A stretch of DNA of 64,000 nt from positions 181,037,811 to 181,101,810 of the forward strand of contig CM043944.1 of assembly GCA_014529385.2 (NCBI GenBank). The letters run 5' to 3'. The first letter of the stretch is position 1. Each line of letters starts with the position of its first letter. The stretch is from Adiantum capillus-veneris. Its lineage: Eukaryota; Streptophyta; Polypodiopsida; Polypodiales; Pteridaceae. Below, piece by piece: positions 1-10,838 of this stretch. A program made the translations under genes and the position numbers. The notes beneath the pieces are model-generated. The model searched no databases and was not told where the DNA came from. It was given only the letters and a program-made list of their open reading frames with translations.

Positions 1-1188
1 GACACATCCAACCCTATGTGTCCGTGGACAAGCTACAGCGTGACCAGGGTTCAGTTCAGTCAAGTCAGTCTGGAATAGGAAGTGATCTGGCACTTTTGTG
101 AGTCTGTTCGCAGACCGTGCATGTCCAGACACTTAGATTAGATGCATATCCTCTGGTTGCACACAGCATGACCATCAGATTCTAGTCAGATCCCAGTAGT
201 AGCATTTTTACAGTGCATACACCTATTTTCCCATTTTTGAAATTTTACACCTATTATTTTTAAGTGAATTTTGTTGAAAAGTAGGTAGGGCAATTTTGCT
301 AAGTTTGTATATAAGCAAACCTAGCGCTCGCACTTTCTGGCAGAAGAGGCAGCAGGAGCACACGCTCAACAGGCAACTTCTCAGCAAAACCCCCAAGAAC
401 CCTAGTGTTTTTACTTCACAGCAGAAAGCTAGCGTTTTTGGACCAGATCAGCTAGCGTTTTTGCTCTTGCAGATCCCTGGCGACAGCAGACCAAGCAGAA
501 GCCCCAGCGTTAGCCAATTCTCCAGAGCAAGACCGTTTTCAGCCCTAGCGTTTTTGCATCTGCAAGACACTTCAGCGTTTTACAGATCTTCGCGACGGAA
601 TCCCCACAAGCACCAGCGTTTTCAGTTTTCAGCAGTCAGACTCCGCAGTAGAAGTCCCGAACCTCGCAGATCTCACCTTCCGGCAGCAGATCCTCGCTGC
701 ACGGTCAGATCCCGCGAAGTTTGTAGTTTCAGCCCGGAAAACGCATTTTTCAGCATCTGCGTTTTCAGCGCGTCGTTGTCGCATCGTCGTCATCGGCATC
801 GTCACCGACATAGAGTCAGAATTCAGCAGATAAAGATTTGCAGATTTCAGCCCTTAGCATTTTCAAATTTCAGTTCCCCTCGTCGTCGACACCGTCGGCA
901 AGTCAAGGCATTGTAGAGATTTGTGCAATCCTAAGTAGACCGCTCTCGCCATAGAGAGTGGGGCCTTCGCAGGAGGGTTTTACGTCTCTGGTGTCGTATT
1001 CTCTTCTCTCTCTATCTCTCAGTCTCAGCACCTTCATTCACAGTGTGTATCCACTTTGTTTGTGTCCATTGCACTCTCTCACTAAAGGAACGGAAGGCTC
1101 TCCCTTCCGTAAGTAAAAGGAACCCTTGAGCACAGTCCGGAGCAGTCATCTTGAGCAAAGTTCAACATTCATTCCCCTGCACGTTACA
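1..1188 (+). repeat. Solo LTR, family B (left arm, cut by window edge)
   Basis: This is the family-B LTR, of which three full copies lie on the right side of the window. It ends CTGCACGTTACA at 1188 and is followed by TGAGT (1189-1193), the complement of the ACTCA duplication around its right-arm partner. U3 holds a TATA box at 308-315. R-U5 holds many short repeats of the form TAGCGTTTTTG. A 206-codon open frame at 296-916 lies wholly within the LTR, begins at a non-ATG codon and is not a gene. There is no internal region beside it, so it is a solo LTR left by LTR-LTR recombination. Confidence 0.88.
308..315 (+). promoter_or_regulatory. TATA box of family-B LTR
   Basis: TATATAAG lies in the middle of the LTR, with the same motif in the same place in all copies (complement at 50095-50102, 59143-59150 and 60431-60438). 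It fixes the transcription direction of the LTR as plus in the left arm and minus in the right-side copies. Confidence 0.75.
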
Positions 1189-1193
1189 TGAGT

Positions 1194-1568
1194 GGTGGAT
1201 GGCTCTGCCAAAGCCTAGAGTACTCACGACTCTCTGACCAGTGCTTCATATACAGACAGATGGGCCACCTTGCGAAGGCTTGTCCTCGTAGAAGGACGCG
1301 AACCACGCCACACAACCTACGAAGGTTAACCAACCTAGCACACAGACTCAGGGTGCACAAGCTGGCACAGTCAACTGATGGCTGGCAACAACAGGTACAT
1401 GGTTGTCGCCATCACGGACACGCTCGCCATAGAAGCCCCCTTGGTGGCCGACCTATGACAAGTGAGCAACATCAGGTTCCTACAAGGGACCAATTTGAGC
1501 CTCTTCAGCACAATGTGCCTGAGGAGACTCCCTCCACCTCATCGCATCCAATGCAGGATAGTTCTTGA
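1194..1568 (+). pseudogene. Gag zinc-knuckle fragment
   Basis: The translated frame contains QCFIYRQMGHLAKAC, a CCHC nucleocapsid knuckle in which the second cysteine is replaced by tyrosine. Basic residues follow (RRRTRTT). Such knuckles bind retrotransposon RNA in the Gag particle. The fragment lies directly against the family-B solo LTR, which appears to have inserted into this gag. The part on the other side of the insertion is at 50423-50767 next to the right-arm copy. No start codon belongs to the fragment. The parent family is not identified. Confidence 0.6.
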
Positions 1569-2591
1569 ATTTAACCAAGAACCGCCTTATCACTTTACCC
1601 TTAATCTTTCTGTCTTTATGTGCCAATATCTATTTTGGAACAAGGACTCCTCACTTTCTTCCACTTCGGGTTGCTTATCAGGTTCCCCATTTTTGGTGAT
1701 TTTGTTGAGAGCTCTATAATCGATGCACATTCTCCAAGATCCGTCTTTCTTCGAAACCAACTACACTGGAGAGCAATACAATGAAGTACTAGACTGGACA
1801 AGACCTTTTCCAAGAGGTCTTTCACTTTGGTTCATAATTTCTTCGTTCGGGACTCGGCTCACACGGTAAGGTGGCCGGTTCGGTGGTGTGCTTCCAGGTA
1901 TCAGATCAATAGTATGACCTCCCGGACGAGCGGGTGGTAACTCGCCTGGCAGGCCCTCTGAGAAGCAATCGGCATGAGTGTGGAGAAAATCTTGGCGTTC
2001 TTTATCAAGTTCAAACATATTTGTCCTATCCTCATCACTCAACTCTTTCAAAAAGATCGAGTAAACAAACAAACTGGATTTTATTAATTTTGAAATGGTC
2101 GAAGCCGATACAATAGGGACAGACTCACCCTTAAGTTTTACATCGAGTACAATGGTTCTGCCCTTCTCTGTGGTCAAAGTCACTTTCCTTGTCCGATAGT
2201 CAGCCACAGCGTTGTTCTTGTGGTATTAGGAAATTCCCAAGAAAACATCACAACCTTCCAAAGGCATAATGTAAAAGTCCTCATGCCCCAAATACCCCCG
2301 ACAATGCAACCGAAGTTTGCCAATGACAGGTGTAATGGCTACGTCCCTGGCGGGTGCCGCTAGAACTGCCTTTGCTAGTGGTCCCATCCGATCGTGAGCG
2401 ATCTCGAGCCGTGCCGCTAATTCCGGTGAAATGAAGTTGGCCTTGGCTCCTCTATCAAAGAAGATCAGGGCTTCTTGGTCTTTCACTTTGCCCCAAGCTC
2501 GGTAAAGTTCTGTACTCTCGTCCATCGTACTGGGATCAGTACCCATGCGATCTGGAACCAACCTGTTTTCATCTTGCCTTTTCTTCCACAT
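1545..2591 (-). pseudogene. A1 pol remnant: protease, RT start, chromodomain scrap (left arm)
   Basis: On the minus strand, 2591-2226 encodes a retropepsin-like stretch with FFDRGAKANFIS in the active-site position and ending CDVFLGIS. 2207-1761 continues through LTTEKGRTIVLDVKL and TPPNRPPYRVSR to the first RT motif. At about 1690 the frame jumps to a scrap of chromodomain coding sequence (1545-1690). The RT core, RNase H and integrase are missing. The family motif is DGGA, and here the second residue is Arg, so this copy is further degraded. The right arm is different here (48061-48775). Confidence 0.8.
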
Positions 2592-3796
2592 TCCTCAGCT
2601 GCTCTCGCACTTCCAGGCCTCTCATCGTCCTTGTCGTTCTCTTCTATCTGTGCCTTTTTAGGGCACTTCGCGAAGATATGCCCAATTTCCCCGCATCCAA
2701 AGTACTTCCCCTCCTTTATGTAGCGAGCCCTCTCTTGAGGAGTGAGTTTGGGTCGTGCATCCTTTTCTTTCTTTTCTGAATTGCTCTTCTTCTTTCTACT
2801 TTCATTTGTCGAAGTCTGTTCGGCCCTTTGCATCATGATTTCATTTGTGGGGTAGATCAAACTGTCTGAGTAAATGGCAAAAACCAATTTCGCATGACTC
2901 ATCAACTACTGAATGGAAGCTGACTTTTGTTCTAAGCAGTGATCTCAGATCTCTGTAGGAAGACCCAAGGTAAACCGCTCAATCTGTTCTTTGAATAAGA
3001 TCTTCTTAAATGAAGAGGCGGATAGATATGTCGCGTTCATACTCTCGAGTTAGCCAAAAATAAATAAAAAGCCTTTTGAATTTCAGCCATTTAACTGGCG
3101 TTGTCTTGTTTAATAGAAGCGTGGACCACAAAGTTCAAGCATTCCCCTTAAAGTAAGAGGTAGCTCTCCGAATCTTATAGTGCTCTGAGTAACACCCTCC
3201 TGAGAAAGCTATGTCAAAATGATGTATAAAAGACAAAGCCTTCGAAGCATCTCTATAACCAGAAAACATGTCAAATTTAATTCACTGTCCACCTTCCTTA
3301 AACTCTCGGACTTTCTTGCTTTTGTCTTCCAAAAAATCATACTGGTTGGCTTTATAAAAAGCCTTCTTCTTTGCATAAAAGCTGTTGTCGTCAGAGTCCG
3401 AACTATCTAAAGACGAGTCCTCTGTAGAATAGTCAACCACGGGGCGACATTTAGGCTTCTTTGCCTTTTTCTTTCCCTTTTCAAGGCTTCGCTTTTTGCC
3501 TTTTCTGTTTTCTTCGCTGAGTCAGAGGAGCTAGAACAACTCTCAGAAAAGGAAGAAGAAGAACTAGGTACTCCTTCACATCGAACTAGGTACTCCTTCA
3601 CATCGAACACGCTTCTTCTGCTTTCTTGCCGATTCAAATGTAGACTGAAGACCCAAATAACCCGGGAAATAAGAGCCTTTCTTCTGCTTTTTGTCGTGCT
3701 TTTGAGCTTTGTTGTGCGCGTCAAAAAGCTGAGCAATTCGTGCATCACCACCTCTTCTAACTCTTGCTCTGTGTACATCCTCGGAGTAGGAGGTTC
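2483..3796 (-). pseudogene. A1 gag pseudogene (left arm)
   Basis: The minus strand encodes a broken Gag. A Ser/Lys-rich segment (3407-3832) is followed by capsid-like pieces with frameshifts and stops, then a basic KKKSNSEKK linker and a zinc knuckle, YFGCGEIGHIFAKC, in which the first cysteine has become tyrosine (2600-2905). The intact form CFGCGEQGHISAKC is seen in the inner copy at 30655. The 5' leader and first part of gag are deleted, because the coding remnant begins a few bases inside the LTR and no primer site is present. Confidence 0.8.
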
Positions 3797-4340
3797 TGTT
3801 AACAGACTTGGACACTCCAAGTCAAGAATCAATCGCTACAGCACCAGATAACCACTTCAAAACAATTCACAGATCACAATAAATTTGCACTGGCCCGGCG
3901 GAGTTCCATGCCTAGAGATATTGGCCCCAAAGACTGGCGCCCCTTTCGGTATTTCTTTTTTTATTAATCAATTCAAAATACAAGAGAGTGGCTCAGGATT
4001 CACTCTCAGACTCTACGTCCAGATGCTCCGAGAAGTGAGGGCCCAAGCCACTTATTTAAAGGTTTACAAGGGATGCCAAAAGCAGAGCCCCAAAAGCTTG
4101 AGAGCAAAAGCCTGAAAGCAAAAGCTCTTTTCACAAAGAGCTTCTCAAAGCAAAAGCAAATTCTCTCTCTCTTTCTCATTAGGTAGAGAAAGATGAGATT
4201 AGTGTCGCTCAAAAAAAAAAATCCACTTTCGCAATTTCCGGAAATTAGGGTTTTAAGCAAATTTTAGGGCTTGCAAGAATTTTAGGGTTTCTCGCAAAAA
4301 TTAGGGTTTTTGTTGTCCGCCACCTCATCACTTTGTGACA
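3797..4340 (-). repeat. Family-A LTR shared by A1 and A2 (left arm)
   Basis: In minus orientation the LTR starts TGTCACAAAGTGATGA at 4340 and ends TGTTAACA at 3797. A polypurine tract precedes it, so it is the 3' LTR of A2. A1 gag follows it directly, so it also serves as the 5' LTR of A1. U3 contains AAACCCTA and AAATTAGGG telo-box-like repeats and a short GA run. U5 contains the conserved block AAAGAAATACCGAAAGGGG in complement near 3945. The right-arm partner (46145-46620) has lost about 70 bp including that block. Confidence 0.88.
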
Positions 4341-4356
4341 TACCCCCCTCTTGAAA
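4341..4356 (-). other. Polypurine tract of A2 (left arm)
   Basis: In the minus strand, TTTCAAGAGGGGGGTA directly abuts the LTR start. It is the RNase H-resistant primer for plus-strand DNA synthesis in Ty3/gypsy elements. The same sequence stands before other family-A and family-C 3' LTRs. Confidence 0.85.
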
Positions 4357-4923
4357 GCATTGTAATCGACCGCGATTACGCCTGCAAAACCGACAAAAGC
4401 CATAAACCGTCTTAGTAGACACTGACTGTTAGTACCTACGTACTAGGGACACACATCTAGCACATGTACCAAATCGACAGTCACATCACACGACATCACA
4501 GGACATCACATGACATTCAACATTCATTCCAATCTTAGACCATGATTTATCAGCAATGTAGCTAGCAATCACATCTAGGTCCAATCGGGACCTCATCGAT
4601 GTCCGATTGACTAACCCCTATTGCAACCGTGTCTATTCAAGATCAAGTAGACCAAAATGCTGCAGTCATTTCGTCTATCAGTTCCTGCACTCAAAAGAAG
4701 TGAAGAAACAAATCAGTATCATTATCAGGAATTCCATTTCATAAAGTCATCCAACAGAATACTGTCAGCTCTCAGTATCCCTGAAGCTCAAAGAAACATC
4801 AGTGGCCCTTTAGTATCAAAATCAAGGCATCTGTTGACAAAGGAGCGGAGTGACTCCCCTCTTGTGCATCCCACTGCACCAGATCTCCGGCCAAGCTGAA
4901 TTCTGGGTTCCATTTGGAGTAGA
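4357..4923 (-). other. A2 3' untranslated region with 10-bp minisatellite (left arm)
   Basis: This noncoding stretch between the chromodomain stop and the polypurine tract contains three 10-bp units of the ATGTGATGTC type in minus orientation near 4482-4513. The A3 copy has five. No reading frame of interest is seen. Confidence 0.7.
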
Positions 4924-6306
4924 CTATGCTAAACCAAAAGCATTGAGGTAAAGTTTCACAATCTGAGGAGTATCTGCTAGGTTCTCCTCCTCCATCCACT
5001 TCGCATCAAATGCAGGAAAGTTCTTGAACTTAACCAAGAACCGCCTTTGGACTTTACCTTTCTTCTTATCCTTATGTGCCAAAATATATTCAGGAACAAG
5101 GATCTCCTCGTTTTCTTCCACTTTGGGTTGCTCATCAGGCTCCCCATCATCAGGCACCTCACCCCTAAAAGGTTTCAAGAGACTCACATGCAATGCATTG
5201 TGAACCCTCCAAGTATCTGGCAGTTTCAATCGGAAGGAGACATCATTTATCTTTTCGGTGATATGGAAAGGGCCGTAGTATCACATAGGAAGCTTTGGAA
5301 AAAGCCTCTCCTTTCCCTTTTTCTTTCTTAGGCATGCCTTCTCAAAACGTAAGAGCACCCAATTATCCTCCTTCAATTTCATGTCGCGACGATGGCAATC
5401 CGCTGCCTTTTTCTGTCGTTCTTGAGACTTCTGCAAAGTCTCATGAACCTTGGCAAAAGCCGTATCCAGATTCCGCGTATATTCATCCGCTTCAAAGATC
5501 TTATCTTTCGTGCTCAGGAAGGATGGAACCTTCGCAGCACTTTCCACAATCCCAAATGGCGTAGGCATTGTAGGCAAATTCCACCAAAGGTAAGTCCTTT
5601 TCCCATTGAGTCTTTTGATCCGAGATACAAGACTCTAATAGATCTAAAACCATTGAATTTGCAATCTCTGATTGCTCGTCAGTCTGCAAGTGGAATGATG
5701 ACGAGAACTGCAACTGCGTGCCAATGTTCTCCCAAATTGCCTTCCAAAACAAACTCATAAATCTGGAGTCTCTGTCGGAGACAATCGTCTCAGACGTGCC
5801 ATGTAATCGGAAAAATCATCATGATCATTCTGTGTTCTTGGGAGATCAAGAATGAATTCCATTGCAATACTTTCCCAGGGGCGGGTGGGTATGGGTAAAG
5901 GCTGTAATAATTCCTGTGCTTTATGCCTGTCAAACTTGACCTTCTGGAATAGCAAGCAACTGCGTACAAAATCGTCCACATCCTTCTTGAGTCCCGGCCA
6001 AAAGAAGTATCTCTCCACACCTTTTAAGGTGGTAGCTATGTCGCAGTGACCCGTAATAGGTGGACAGTGGCATTCGGCTAAAACCTTTTCCCTCCTTGGC
6101 TGTGTAACGCACAACATGGTTTTCCTCATCAAGTAGCCATTCTGAATTGAATATCCCGCTACTATCTCCCCATTCCGTATCCGAGTGAAAATATATGCAA
6201 AATCTGTATATGTGGCATATTGACCGACCATATCCTCGAAGCTTCCTAGGATGTATCGCGAAATAGCCAGAACCAACAACTTCCGGGACAAAGCATCTGC
6301 CGCCAA
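4924..6306 (-). pseudogene. A2 integrase and chromodomain (left arm)
   Basis: The minus strand reads MAADALSRKL (end of RNase H tether), the integrase zinc region ECHCPPITGHCDIATTLKG with the following C-x2-C degraded to CLLF, and the catalytic-core start PWESIAMEFILDLPRT. About 105 bp of core is deleted there and the frame resumes at TTACATGGCACGTCTGAG. The later core (FMSLFWKAIWENIGTQL), the GPY/F-like region (LRFEKACLRKKKGKERLF) and the chromodomain (RRFLVKFKNFPAFDAKWMEEENL, 4924-5229) follow in shifted frames. The chromodomain targets integration to chromatin in chromoviruses. Core deletion, frameshifts and stops make this a pseudogene. Confidence 0.88.
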
Positions 6307-6372
6307 ATTCTTATGTCCCTACACATGGACAATCTGGAAGTGAAACTGTGACAAGATGTTCACCCACCACAT

Positions 6373-6654
6373 CTACTTTTTTGATAGCTGCTTCTGTGAC
6401 AAAAAGTAGCGTAAACTCTGATGGTCTATGGAAACAGTAAAATCCGCTCCGAGTAGGTAATGTCGCCACTGAGTGATTTTGTTGATGGTGATTTTGTTGA
6501 AAGCTCTATAATCGATGCACATTCTCCAAGATCTGTCTTTCTTCAAAACCAACAACACTAGAGAGCAGTACGGTGAAGTACTAGGCTGGACAAGACTCTT
6601 TTCCAAGAGATCTTTCACTTGGTTCATTATCTCTTCATTCTGGGCTCGGCTCAC
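6373..6654 (-). pseudogene. A2 RT-RNase H fusion with RT core deleted (left arm)
   Basis: The frame begins with the RT fingers (NEEIMNQVKDLLEKSLVQPS, then SWRMCIDYRAFNKITI) and jumps straight to RNase H ([22 protein letters not shown]). RT catalytic motifs SRIDVKSGYH and FFDD, which are present in the inner copy, are missing. The deletion is shared by both arms (43831-44112), so it predates the inverted duplication. Confidence 0.9.
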
Positions 6655-6732
6655 ACGGTAAGTTGGCCAGTTCGATGGTGTGCTTCCAGGTATCAGATCA
6701 ATAGTATGACCCTCATGACGGGCTGGTGGTAA

Positions 6733-7365
6733 CTAGCCTAGCACGCCCTCTGAAAAGCAATCGGCATGAGTGTGGAGAAAATCTTGGCGTTCTTTATCAA
6801 ATTCAGACATATTTGTCCTATGTTCATCATTCAACTCTTTCAAAAAGATCGAGTAAACAAACAGACTGGATTTCAGTAATTTGGAAACGGCCGAAGTTGA
6901 TATAATAGGCACAGACTCGCCCTTAAGTTTCACATAAAGTACAATAGTTCGGCCCTTCTCTGCAGTCAAAGTCGCTTTTCTCGCCCGATAGTCAACCACA
7001 GCGTTGTTCTTGTGGTACCAGGGAATTCCCAGGAGGACATCACAACCTTCCAAGGGTATTATGTAGAAGTCCTCGTACCCCAAATACCCCTGGCAAAGCA
7101 ACCGAAGTTTGCCAATGACAGGTGTAATGGCTACGTCCTTGCCGAGTGCCGCTACAACTGCCTCTGCTAGTGGTCCCATCCAATCGGGTGTGATCTCGAG
7201 CCGCGCTGCCAATTCAGGTGAAATGAAGTTGGCCTTGGCTCCTCCATCAAAGAAAATCAGGGCTTCTTGGTCTTTCACTTTGCCCCAAGCTCGGTAAAGT
7301 TCTGTACTCTCGTCAATCGTGCTTCGTTCAGTACCCATGCAATTTGGAACCAGTCCTGCTTTCAT
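6733..7365 (-). pseudogene. A2 protease domain (left arm)
   Basis: A 210-codon frame runs MKAGLVPNCMGT, then ELYRAWGKVKDQEALIFF, DGGAKANFISPELAARLEI and CDVLLGIPWYHKNNAVVDY. It is a retropepsin fold that would cleave Gag-Pol. The usual D-(S/T)-G-A active site is D-G-G-A. The reading frame is open in the left arm. In the right arm a one-base loss near 43400 splits it. It has no start of its own and is a segment of Gag-Pol. Confidence 0.85.
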
Positions 7366-8021
7366 GTTGCCTTTTCGTCCACATTCCTCAACTGCTTTTG
7401 AACCCTCAGGCCTGTCTTCATCTTTGTCGTTCTATTCTTTCGATGCCTTTTTAGGGCACTTCGTCACGAAGATGTGCCTCATTTCCCCACATCCAAGGCA
7501 CTTCCCCTCTTTGATATAGAGAGCTCTCTCTCGAAGAGTGAGCTTGGGTCGTGCATCTTTTTCTTTTTTTTTGGGTTGCTCTTCTTCTTTCTACTTTCAT
7601 TGTTCGAAGTCTGTTCGATCCTTTGTGTCATGATTTCATCTGTGGGGTGTGTCAAACTGCCTAAATGAATAGCAAAACCCCGGTTCGCATGACTCATCAG
7701 TTCCTGAATGGAAACTGACTTTTGCTCTAAGCAGTGATCTCGGATCTCTGTAGGAAGTCCCAAGGTAAACCGCTCAATCTGTTCTTTGAACGAAATCTTC
7801 TTAAATGAAGAGGCTGGTAGAAAAGAGCTCTAGAATCTCTCGCAATATGCGTCTAATGAATCTTTCTTGGTCATCCGAAGATGGTTCCAAGCAATTCGTA
7901 TGTTGCATTCGTACTCCCGAGTCAATCAAGAAGAAATAAAAAGCCTCTTAAATTTCAGCCATTTAACTAGCGCTTTCTTGTTCAATAGAAGCGTGGACCA
8001 CCAAGTTCGAGCATTTCCCTT
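7366..8021 (-). pseudogene. A2 gag C-terminal half, truncated by C LTR (left arm)
   Basis: The minus strand carries the end of the capsid region (GLPTEIRDHCLEQKS, SIQELMSHANRGFAIH), a poly-Lys linker and a zinc knuckle broken by a frameshift (CLGCGEMRHIF). At 8021/8022 the gag sequence stops abruptly against a truncated family-C LTR in opposite orientation. The 5' part of gag, the primer site and the 5' LTR of A2 are lost. Confidence 0.82.
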
Positions 8022-9001
8022 TACAACTCTGCCACGAAGTCAACTGGGCAACCGGTCAAGATATTTTTAAGCGACGAACCCGAAACAAGAACATGCTTGT
8101 AAATGCGGCAAGTGTCAGTTTTCCATGGACTTTCCTCCTACAGAAAAATGGGCGCTGATTTTTAAGCTGGGAGAGGCTTCATTTGCAATTTGTCACAGGT
8201 TAAGAGCTATGGAGTGCTTCCTTTCCCTCTCATGTACAGTGTGGTGCTAGGAGTGATGCCCTACATACTACACACTGCTCTCTCTCTCCCCTACGTGCAG
8301 TTATGTAATGCCCCACAAGAGGGCTACTCATTTGACTGATGTACAGTTGTGTGGGTTCATGCTTTTGTGCTGAGGCAACAGCCTCCTTGAGCAGGAACAG
8401 GGGTAGCTAGCTGCTGCTCCAAAGCAGGCACTAGTGAGGGTCATAACCTCACCGTACATGTGCAAAATCAGCGCTGTGTATGCGCTGTAATTTTACTGTT
8501 TTTCAGCCATACGGACGCCAGGACCATTGGGAATCGTGCCCCACTGGCAAAGAACAGTTAGGGGACTGTTTGGGGCTGAAAACAGGGCAAAAACCAGTAA
8601 ATACAGCGTGCTGAATTTACTGTTTTTGGGTAGGAATCAGAGGGTATACGCCAGTAGAAGCGAGTTTCAGCAGGGGAATTGGTTTCGCGCAAGTTTTGGG
8701 GCTGTTATGCTGCCGAAATTTGGCCAAAACAGGCGGTATCTAGTGGGATACAGTCAAAGGATTCCCAGGACTCTTCTTTGTACTTTACCCTCCTAAGGAA
8801 TAAAGAAATACCGAAAGGGGCGCCAATTTTGGGGCCTGCAGGTTGTCAGTGTCTGCTCGGAGCATTCTAGCTTCCGAGCTATGTGTATTCAAGTGTTAAT
8901 TCCCGTCGCAGGTTCTCTTTGCAAAGTGCTCTGTGCGTGTGTGTCTAAAGTAAAGAATTTCGGGTGAAAGCCAATGCCTACCGCCCTACGGGCCGGTTTC
9001 A
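8022..9001 (+). repeat. Family-C 5' LTR, truncated (left arm)
   Basis: Matches the last 980 bases of the complete C LTR at 15634-17097. The first part of U3 is missing and replaced by A2 gag. It contains AATAAAGAAATACCGAAAGG near 8800, overlapping a poly(A) signal, and ends GGCCGGTTTCA at 9001, just before the primer site. Confidence 0.88.
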
Positions 9002-9019
9002 TGGTTCTGTTGCCGAGAC
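9002..9019 (+). other. Family-C primer binding site, tRNA-Glu-like
   Basis: TGGTTCTGTTGCCGAGAC directly follows the LTR end. It is close to the complement of the plant tRNA-Glu 3' end (TGGTTCCGTTGCCGGGAC, from general knowledge), with two mismatches. The complement stands at 41467-41484 in the right arm. Confidence 0.65.
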
Positions 9020-9100
9020 ATCAATCACTTTTTCCTTAAAGAGTGAGCTTGGATTGTTTTGGGATAAAGACACAGAGTGAAGGAACACGGGGATTACACT

Positions 9101-10838
9101 ATGGCCGACAAGGGGAAGGGAATTATGGAAGAGGGTTCCTCTTCATAGGACAGGCAAGAGATTCCTATGGTTTTTGAGATTGGCGAGAGCTCACGGCCAC
9201 GTCAGTCTGTACCTCCTGTCAACGTGAATGTCCCTCCAGTAGTACAGGGCTTTATGACTGGGCAACTTGAGGATGATGCGTTCAAGACTCAGTTAGTTGC
9301 CGCGGTGAATGTCTTTTCGCAGCTGGTGCAGAATCTGAGGTTTATGGAATTCTTGCAAGCGCCACCAGTGCAACAGCAAAATAGGCAACCTACGCCGCGT
9401 ACGGAGCTTGTTGGTGCTCAGGTCCAGGTACTTCATGTGGTGCAGGAGGAAAGGGAACACTCGCATGTTGCGGAGTCGGGGGCTTCAAAGCAGGTTCCTC
9501 CCGTGCTTAAACAGGTGGCTAGAACGCCTATTCCACAGGTTATGCCAGTTCAGCCCGCCAGCTTTCAGAGCCAGCATGCTGTCTTGAATGGACATGGAGC
9601 TGGATACCAAGCTATGCACTCAGTTTTCCACCACCCACGGTACATCCTGGGTATTTCGGGGGTGGATCAGTGTTCCAAAGTATGGCTGGTTATGCGCCTG
9701 GAAGTCAGCCGTGCATGCCAGGAACAGTGTTCGGGGGTATGCAAGGCATCATGCCAAACCCCATGTATGGAAGTATCGGCATGCAACAAGGTTTCCACTG
9801 CAACCAAGGCCAGTTTGGGGTGCCACAGGGTCATTTTGGCATGGCTGGTTTTTCTGGACAGCAGCCAGATATCGCACCTCTGACGCAAAATGTGAATGGC
9901 CAACACGTGCCGATCATGCCTACTACATTGCCCATGCTGCAGACCATTCCGTATGACAACTTGGGGGCACTAGAGAAGCCGAAGGCTTACAAAGAAGGTG
10001 GTGCAGCGGTAAAGTTCAGTACCTTCAGTGGTTTCGAGGATAAGACAAAGGCCCTCACTTTCCTCCAGCAGTTTGATACAGCTTATGCCGGAGGGAATTT
10101 TACCGAGGCCTCGAAGGTCAGGAAAGCTGCCACTTTCTTAAAGGACAATGCGCTTACATGGTGGACGACATTGTTAATGCAAGGACAGGCACCCGCCACT
10201 TGGGTTTACTTCAAGCAAATGTTTGCATCTGCTTGGCTGTCAAATGAATTTGAAGCCGACGTCATGACAGATTGGCACCAACTTACTTCAACTTCGTGCA
10301 AGAGCTTGCTGGAGTACAATAGGAGGTTTTGTAAAGCGTTACTCTCAGTGACCTCCTACAGATTTGTGCCATTGACAGAGCAGATAGAGAAGTACTGTTG
10401 TGGGCTGCCTAAAGGGCTTCGCGATTACTGTACAAAGAACAGAGTGGCTACCCTTACTCAGCTTATGGAAGTTGCGAACACTGGTCTTGCCTTGTTGAAA
10501 GGAGAGGACAGTGGATTTCCGAGCAGTGACAAAGGAGGGCAGCAAAAGAAAAATTCAGCGAAGAAGCCCTTTGTGAAAACGGCTCCTGATGCGTCACAGG
10601 GGTCAGAAAAGGCCACCAAAGACAAGGATTCAGCCGGGACTTCTGGAGCGCAGGCAAAGAAACAGAAAAGGAAGCCTTTTGTGCGCAAGTCGCTCGAGGA
10701 AAAGAAGGTCCTAATGGCTGAGAGCAAATGCTTTATATGCGAGCAGCCTGGTCACTTTTCTATCAATTGTCCACAAAGGAAAAGGCTAGCTGACTCAGAG
10801 GATAAAGAAGATCAGAAAGGAAAGAAGCCAAAATCCGA
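9101..10838 (+). pseudogene. Family-C gag (left arm)
   Basis: ATG at 9101 opens Gag, but a TAG follows after 15 codons. A one-base loss near 9626, relative to the right arm, shifts the frame. The frame 9670-10838 then holds a Gly/Met/Gln-rich segment, a retrotransposon-gag capsid domain (SGFEDKTKALTFLQQFDTAY; ATFLKDNALTWWTTLL; YCCGLPKGLRDYC), a Lys-rich linker and a zinc knuckle CFICEQPGHFSINC. Gag packages the element RNA. The open frame runs on into A3 integrase sequence in the wrong frame (SDYMARLRPLSPTETPNL), marking the mosaic junction at about 10838. Confidence 0.88.

Noticed and set aside
296-916. 206-codon open frame in the left LTR
   Set aside because: Lies wholly inside a solo LTR, starts at TTG, is rich in short repeats, and the right-arm copy is frameshifted. 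Not a gene.
8527-8870. 89-codon and 63-codon open frames repeated in C LTRs
   Set aside because: Present in each C LTR copy, overlapping in different frames, no domain. Conservation reflects LTR identity.
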